From: Cryptomeria japonica
Lineage: Eukaryota > Streptophyta > Pinopsida > Cupressales > Cupressaceae
Reading direction: 5' to 3'
DNA: 64,000 bases
NCBI RefSeq assembly: GCF_030272615.1
Contig: NC_081410.1
Span: forward strand, 508,425,942-508,489,941
Part shown: one piece after another, positions 57,770 to 64,000 of the stretch
How positions within the stretch are numbered: the first letter of the stretch is position 1
Layout: every line of letters begins with the position of its first letter
Position numbers and translations under genes: made by a program
The notes under the pieces: generated by a model
The model's input: only the letters and a program-made list of their open reading frames with translations
The model's database searches: none
What the model was told of the DNA's origin: nothing

Positions 57770-58824
57770 CAGTTTCATCATAAAGTTGTTTCTCTGATTC
57801 ATATTGCAGGTTCTCACATTTTGTTTACTTGCAAGCTTTTTTTGATTAAAAAAAAAGAAATTTAAGCTTCCTTGCAGGATTTTGTTATCAAATTTTCTCA
57901 TTTTCTAACCTCATTCACAGAATACTAATTTTTTTTTAACATCTATTGATCTATTTCAATCTTTGTTTGTGCTTATTTCAGCCTAGTTTAAATCTTACAT
58001 TTAAATTTTACATAATAAATCTTACATTTTCTCCCAGTAGTTCTTAAGTTCTGGTGGCATTAATGCATCCCTCAATATTCTGGCTGTTCTACCTCTGCTT
58101 TGTTACAGTATAGTTGTCATTTGATTCACCGCATCTGTACACCATTTTCAATGTTTCAAAATATTTATGCTATGTTGTTCATGAGTTTTGTGTTTTTGGA
58201 ATAACATCTACATTCTTACATAGTTATACCATTCATGGTAGGAAAGCTGGAAGTTGGCACATTTACTCAGTTGTAGTCGTAACTTCGCATGTGCAATAAG
58301 TCAATAATTTTATTGCATATTTACTAAAATCTCCATCCACTTTGTATCTTTCACTGTTATTCGATCTTACAGCAAAACATTTTTTTTCTTAAATTTCTCC
58401 ATCCATCGCAACATTGGACGAGTCCTGAAACTTAAAAACTATAACCTAATATTCAATCCTCAGACCTAAACTGCTCTTTCACAACATAAACGTTGGACAA
58501 TATAAGATTAAAAAAAATCTTTTCATTACTTCTTTTCCTAGTCGCAGCCTCAGAACCCTAGGAATAATTACCAGAATCCAACCTTAAAGCTCTCCATTTC
58601 AAATTTGCTCCCCTCACACGTACCCTTCTAACTGTCTTGTTGCTTGAGAGCTTTGTCATTGCAGGCTGTCTTCCCAACTCGTACTTCCATTTTTTTTTCC
58701 TCCATTGCTTCTTCTTTCCTCCTGTTGCATGTCTTTTGTGCATTGAATCTCATGAGATACCCATCATTTTAGCCGCAGAGAATAAACTCCTCTCCTGACT
58801 ACTCCACTCCCATCATACCTTGTA

Positions 58825-58876
58825 TCAAAACGCCTCTGTCTTTGAATCAATCAAAACGCCTTTGTCTTTGAATCAA
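58825..58876. repeat. 26-bp tandem duplication
   Basis: Two adjacent 26-bp units, starting TCAAAACGCC and ending TGAATCAA, differ at one base. Confidence 0.9.
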
Positions 58877-59481
58877 TCATTTTTCTTACTAGTAGCTTAT
58901 ACGTTTGATTCCTTTGTAACAGTTTGTTACATGCATTATTTCTGAAAAACTTATTAGTTCGTATTTCATTTCATGCCATTAGTCTTTAAAAGTCTTACTC
59001 TTTAAATGTTTGGAAGTTTAAGTCTTTATCTTCCACGTATAAAGTATAGCTTACTTTATTTAAAATAAAAAGTTTAAGTTCTTTTCTTATTAATTCATAC
59101 ATTAAAAAGTTTATACATATTTTTAATATATAAAAAGTTTTTTAAAGTTTTTTTAAAAAAACAATTTTTTTAATTATATAAACTTTTTTTATATAAATAG
59201 TTTCTTTCTAATTAAAAATTTAAAGTTTTTTAATAAAGTTTGTTTAACTAAAATTTAAGTTTTAAAATTTATTATTACAAATTTCAAATTAATATTTTAT
59301 TCTTTTTTCATAAATATTTTTAAATATTTTGTTATTTTAAAAAATAAAATAAAATAAAATAAAAAATTTTGTTAATCAAATTTGTTTATTTTTTTAATCA
59401 AGGAGGTTAAAATTTTTATTTTTTTTTCCAAGAGGGCATTTTTTTCAATATTAAGCATAATTTGTTCATTATTTTGCTATC

Positions 59482-62400
59482 ATGTCTACATTAATTCCGG
59501 AAATTAAATTAAATAGTTCCAATTATCATTCATGGAAAACACATATCTCGTTTATCTTTCGTTTCAAACACCTTTTGGATGTTGCGACTGATAAAACATT
59601 TGAACCCGCTACAACTGCTCCTCAAGCTGACCTAGATAGATGGAAGACTCAAAATGAGGAAGCACTTGGTTTAATTGGTATTTCAATGGTTCCTGATTTG
59701 TATGTTTTAATTGGAAATTGTACAAAAGTGCATGAAGCTTGGGAAATTTTAAAAACAACTTATGATAGCTCAAATGAATCCCGAAAAATTCAACTTCAAG
59801 ATCAACTTGAAGATCTAAGGTATACGGATTTTAAAACTATGGATGAATTCTTATTAAAGTTTGATTCTGTTAATAGTCAATTAACTGGTTTAGGAGTTAC
59901 TCTTGCTGATTTACGTTTAATTCATCTTATTCTTAAAAAATGTCTTCCTCGTCAATTTCAACAATTTATTACGAATATTCATGCTCAACTTGCTATTCCT
60001 AGCTTAGCTACTCAATTAACATATGATATTTTTCATAATTTATTGCTTCAAGAGGAAGCTAAATTAATTCAATTTGGTACTCTTAAAAGTAGTGAACATG
60101 CTTTTATGTCTAAAAATCAAAATCATAATAATAATTTTAGATCCAATAATAATAAACATAATCATAATCATAATAATAATCATAATAATAATCACAAATC
60201 TTCTAATTATCAATCTCATTCTAAATCCTATCATAACAATTCTCATAATAATAATCATAATAATACGTACAATAATCCAAGGAATAATTCTCAAACAAGA
60301 CCCCATTGCACATATTGTGGGAAAGATGGACATATTACTAATAATTGTTTTAAGAAACAAAATGGTAAAAAGCCCATGAATCAAAATAATCAAAATAATC
60401 AACATAAACCTCATTATAAGAAAGGTAATAATAATGGTAATTCATCTCGTCATGCATTTACATGTACTTATAATGTTTCTCAACCACTTGAGTGGATTAT
60501 TGATTATGGTGCATCTCAACATGTTACTTCTCATAAAGAATGTTTTGAATCTTTGCATCCCGATACTTCTAATATTCCTGTTCAATTAGCTAATAATCAT
60601 AGTTGTAAAGTTGAAGCTATTGGTGATGTGAATGTTCCTAATGGGAAATTACATGATGTTCTTTATGTTCCTGAATTAAAATCAAATTTGATTTCAGTTC
60701 CTAAACTTTGTCAAGATTATAAGATTAACTTTTATAGGGGCATATGTTATATCATTGATCCAAACACTAATCATGTTATTGCTACTGCTAAAATGGATAG
60801 TGATAACTTATTCAAGTTCTATGAATTTGCTCCTCCAAAGTATTCTTTGCTTACTACTGTTGATTTTACTATATGGCATGAAAGACTTGGCCATCTCAAT
60901 TCTGATTATATTTCATTGATGCAAAAAGCAAATATGGTTGATGGATTGCCTAGTATTGTTCCTTCTCAAATTGTTTGCAATGGTTGTATGAGTGGTAAGA
61001 TGCATAGGGAACCCTTTCCTCATGGTCAATCTTGGAGGGCATATACTAAATTGCATCTAGTTCATAGTGATCTCTTGGGTCCCATGGAGAATCCCTCCAT
61101 CCAAGGTTCAAGGTATGCACTTACCTTTGTTGATGATTTTTCCAGGAGAACATGGATATATTTCCTTCATAGTAAGGATCAAGTGCTTGATGTTTTTACT
61201 GAATTTCATATGCTTGTAGAAAGGCAATCTGGTTCTAAAATTAAGATTCTTCGTACTGACAATGGAAGAGAATATGTCAATAATGTATTTAATGCTTATT
61301 TGAAATCTTTTGGAATTAAACATGAGCTTACCGTTCCTTATACACCACAACAAAATGGTGTGGCAGAACGGAAGCATAGGACAATTGTTGAAATGGCTAG
61401 ATGTTTATTGCATGCTAAAAATATGGATTACAAGTTTTGGGCTGAAGCTATGGCTTGTGCAACATATTTAATTAATAGAACACCTACCAAAGCCTTAAAG
61501 GATAAAACTCCTAAAGAAGCTTGGTCTGGTAGAAAGCCTAATTTGCAAAATTTAAGAATTTTTGGTTCCATAGCTTATGTTCACAAACCTAAGGAGAAAA
61601 GAAAAAAATTAGATGCTAAATCTTCTCCTTTTATTTTTGTTGGTTATGATGAAAATACTAAAGGTTATAGAGTTTACAATCCTATTACTAACAAGGTAAA
61701 AGTTGCAAGAGATGTTTGTATTGCAGAAAAAGGCATTCATGATTGTTCTAAAGTGGAGGATGATGAACTTGGTCAAACCAAAGTTGTGCTTGTGGAGGAC
61801 CAACCTCCTTCTCTTAACCCTACTCCTAATGCATCTCTTTCTATTCCTTCTAGTGATAGTGATGATGATAATAATAACTCTACTCCTCATGACTCTTCTT
61901 CTAGTGATGAATCCATTACTTCTAAAAGAAGACCTAAATGGTTTAAATCTTTAATTCAAGATAGTGATGAATACTTAGCTAGAATGGATAAACTTCAAGC
62001 TAGGAGAGTTAATTATTGTAATTATGCTTTAATGACTACTATTATGAATTCTAATGATCCTAAAACATTTGATCAAGCTAAAAATCAACCGCATTGGCAA
62101 AAAGCAATGAAGGAAGAATATGATACTTTAACTTCTAACCAAACTTGGGATTTAGTTCCCTTGCCTCATGGTAAAAATCTTGTTTCTTGCAAGTGGCTTT
62201 ATAAAACTAAATTGAATGCTAATAATCAAGTTAGTAAATTTAAAGCTAGATTAGTTGCTAGAGGTTTTTCTCAAATTGAAGGCTTAGATTATACTGAAAC
62301 TTTTGCTCCTATTGCTAAAATGCCTACAATTAAACTTGTGCTTGCTTTAGCTTCTAGAATGAATTGGCCTATTCACCAAATGGATGTTAAAAGTGCTTTT

Positions 62401-63615
62401 CTTAATGGTGATTTACATGAGAAAATTTATATGTCTCAACCTCCTGGTTTTATTAAAGAAGGTAATGCACACTTAGTTTGTAAATTAAAGAAATCAATTT
62501 ATGGATTAAAGCAATCTCCTAGGGAGTGGTATTCCAAGATTAATGAATTCTTTCTTTCTCAAGGCTTTATTAGAAGTAAAAATGATCCTAACTTGTATAT
62601 TAAACATAGTGAAGATGATATTATAATTATTATCTTGTATGTAGATGATTTGATTCTTACTTCAAGTTCCAATACTTTGATTTCTGATATTAAGTTTCAA
62701 CTTAATCAAAAATTTCAAATGACTGATCTAGGTCTTCTACATTATTTCTTAGGAATGCAAATTTGGCAAACCTCTAAAGGAATTTTCTTATCTTAAAGTA
62801 AATATGCTCAAGATCTCATAGATAAGTTTAAAATGAATGATGCTCATCATGTTTCAATTCCTATTGAATTAGGCACTAAGTTAATGCTTGATATGCAAAC
62901 TCCTCTTGTTGATCCTACTTTGTATAGACAATTAGTTGGAAGTTTAAATTATTTAACTCTTACTAGGCCAGATATTGCTTATAGTGTTGGTTTGGTTTCA
63001 AGATTCATGTCTAAACCTCAACAAACACACTTTAAAGTTGCTAAAAGAATTCTAAGATATATTAAAGGAACTATTAATGTAGGTTTGTTTTATTATACAA
63101 ATTCTGATTTTACTTTAAAAGGTTTTACTGATTCCGATCTAGGTGGAGATCCCAATGATGGGAAATCTACTTGTGGTTATTGTTTTTTTGTTGGTTCAGG
63201 AGCAATTTCTTGGAATAGTAAAAAGCAACAATCTACCTCTCTTGGATCCACTGAAGCTGAGTACAAAGGATGCACTAATGCTTCCAAAGAAGTCTTGTGG
63301 CTTAGAAGACTACTTGAAGATTTGGGTCTACCTCAACACGAACCAACTCCATTGTATTGTGACAACCAAAGTGCCATTGCCTTGGCTAAAAATCCAGTTT
63401 TCCATGCAAGAACAAAACACATTGCTCTCCAACACCACTTTATTAGAGAACAAATTGAAGACAAGCAAGTTTCACTCCTCTATTGCAAGGGGGAAGACCA
63501 AGTTGTAGATATTTTGACCAAGCCACTTTGTAAAGAAAAGTTCCAATTTCATTGTAAAAATCTTGGATTACAACCCATTGAAGGGTTTGATGTAAGCTCC
63601 CCAAGTAAAGCTTAA
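59482..63615 (+). pseudogene. Element A: copia gag-pol polyprotein with one in-frame stop
   Basis: A single frame of 1377 codons is interrupted only by TAA at 62794, where relatives have Gln (IFLSQSKYA). Domains by residue: capsid-like gag 1-210; Asn/His-rich tract about 212-272; zinc knuckle CTYCGKDGHITNNC (Cys276, Cys279, His284, Cys289); protease DYGA at 341-344 instead of DSGA; integrase zinc domain His466/His471/Cys499/Cys502; integrase core Asp530, Asp593, Glu629 with 35 residues between the last two; RT from about 888 with YVDD (Asp1055/1056); RNase H (FTDSD, STEAEY, CDNQSA, DILTKP) ending GFDVSSPSKA. The start at 59482 is the first Met, followed by a typical gag N-terminus (LNSSNYHSWK). 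The stop removes the RT C-terminus and RNase H. Confidence 0.95.
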
Positions 63616-63622
63616 GGGGGGG
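63614..63622 (+). other. Element A polypurine tract
   Basis: AAGGGGGGG overlaps the gag-pol stop codon and ends where the 3' LTR begins. Confidence 0.92.
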
Positions 63623-64000
63623 TGTTAGAATATTTAATCTTTACTTAGCTTAGGTTTATTTTTATTTAGTTTAGGATATTCCTTTGGAATTCCTACATGT
63701 AATTTGTCCTCTAGTACATGTGTGAGGACAAGTCATTTCTTTTATTTTCCTTTATTAAGGAATATTAGATTTCCTCCATAAGAGGATGTGGACACATGGC
63801 ACACACATTTTATGAATGCTGGCATCATAGATTTGGGAGTTACTTTGTAACTCCTCTCCTCATCTCTTTTTAAGAGATGTCTCCTCTCTCATTTCTTCTT
63901 AATGACAATATTGTAAAGAGCTTCTTGCTCTCTCTCTCTCTCTCTCATTTTAGGCATTGCCTCATTCATAATATCACAAGGGGTTTTTCTTTGCTTTTCC
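63623..64000 (+). repeat. Element A 3' LTR, partial
   Basis: It starts TGTTAGAATATTT, identical to the 5' LTR start. About 138 bp of the expected 516 lie beyond the window. Confidence 0.93.

Larger units (their letters stand above)
57395..59481 (+). other. Element A leader, 2.1 kb, non-coding
   Basis: The leader is unusually long for a copia element of this size. It holds three 20-23 bp GGAAGGCTTGCCGCC-type repeats (57615, 57674, 57747), a 26-bp tandem duplication (58825-58876) and very AT-rich homopolymer sequence from 59040 to 59460. I see no protein motif. Confidence 0.7.
56864..64000 (+). mobile_element. Element A: young Ty1/copia retrotransposon, 3' LTR cut by the window end
   Basis: The 5' LTR is 56864-57379 (516 bp); the 3' LTR starts at 63623 and runs past the end. 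Over the visible ~378 bp they differ by three substitutions and one 1-bp indel. Primer site, long leader, one gag-pol frame and polypurine tract are all present in order. TATGA precedes the 5' LTR; the matching duplication lies outside the window. Only one stop codon and one protease change break the coding sequence. Confidence 0.95.

Noticed and set aside
60064-60414. Ile/Met-rich frames on both strands of element A gag
   Set aside because: They are by-products of AAT/CAT repeats encoding the Asn/His tract.

Overview
The window looks like plant nuclear DNA: AT-rich, almost without host genes, and packed with nested LTR retrotransposons with long LTRs (0.5-1.5 kb) and widely differing ages. 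Tandem primer sites for initiator tRNA-Met, a plant-mobile-domain gene, a DUF599 exon and a plant-type SINE fit a large-genome seed plant. The abundance and decay of the elements suggest a gymnosperm, but that is inference and no species is claimed.

Left part (1-20.8 kb). A minus-strand DUF599 gene starts at 1202 (first exon 1023-1202), with a second exon-like stretch at 693-857. From 5180 to about 18080 lies an old minus-strand Ty1/copia element (C). It is split inside pol by a second minus-strand copia element (B, 7650-17290). B's right LTR is itself split by a complete 2.84-kb non-autonomous LTR element (D, 14101-16940) with a perfect 5-bp target duplication. A plus-oriented LTR fragment follows (about 18100-19180).

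Middle (20.8-48.8 kb). One plus-strand copia element (F, 20790-48779) carries two later insertions. Copia element E (21627-28953, target duplication CTACT) sits in its 5' LTR. A 14.8-kb minus-strand Ty3/gypsy element (G, 32176-46967, target duplication GTTGT) sits in its RNase H region. G keeps gag, protease and the integrase C-terminus but lacks reverse transcriptase, RNase H and the integrase core. It contains an extra LTR, an inverted LTR piece and an inverted leader piece. On the opposite strand it holds what looks like a separate transcription unit: TATA box, 22-codon first exon, an intron filled with a hairpin array, and a plant mobile domain (PMD) coding exon. Two copies of the hairpin array show paired changes in the stems. 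This G region is the most unusual part of the window.

Right part (48.8-64 kb). There is a decayed minus-strand gene of a family I cannot name (about 49560-50339), the RNase H end of a LINE (about 50480-51300), a tRNA-derived SINE with a 15-bp target duplication (51676-51951), microsatellites, about 4 kb without a recognisable gene, and finally a young copia element (A, 56864 to beyond the window end). A's gag-pol is interrupted by one stop codon and a damaged protease site. Its two LTRs differ at about four places over the visible ~378 bp.

Relative age from LTR comparison by eye: A (~1%) and G (~1.3%) are young, D (~7%) is intermediate, B and E (roughly 10%) are older, and F and C are old because they host the others.
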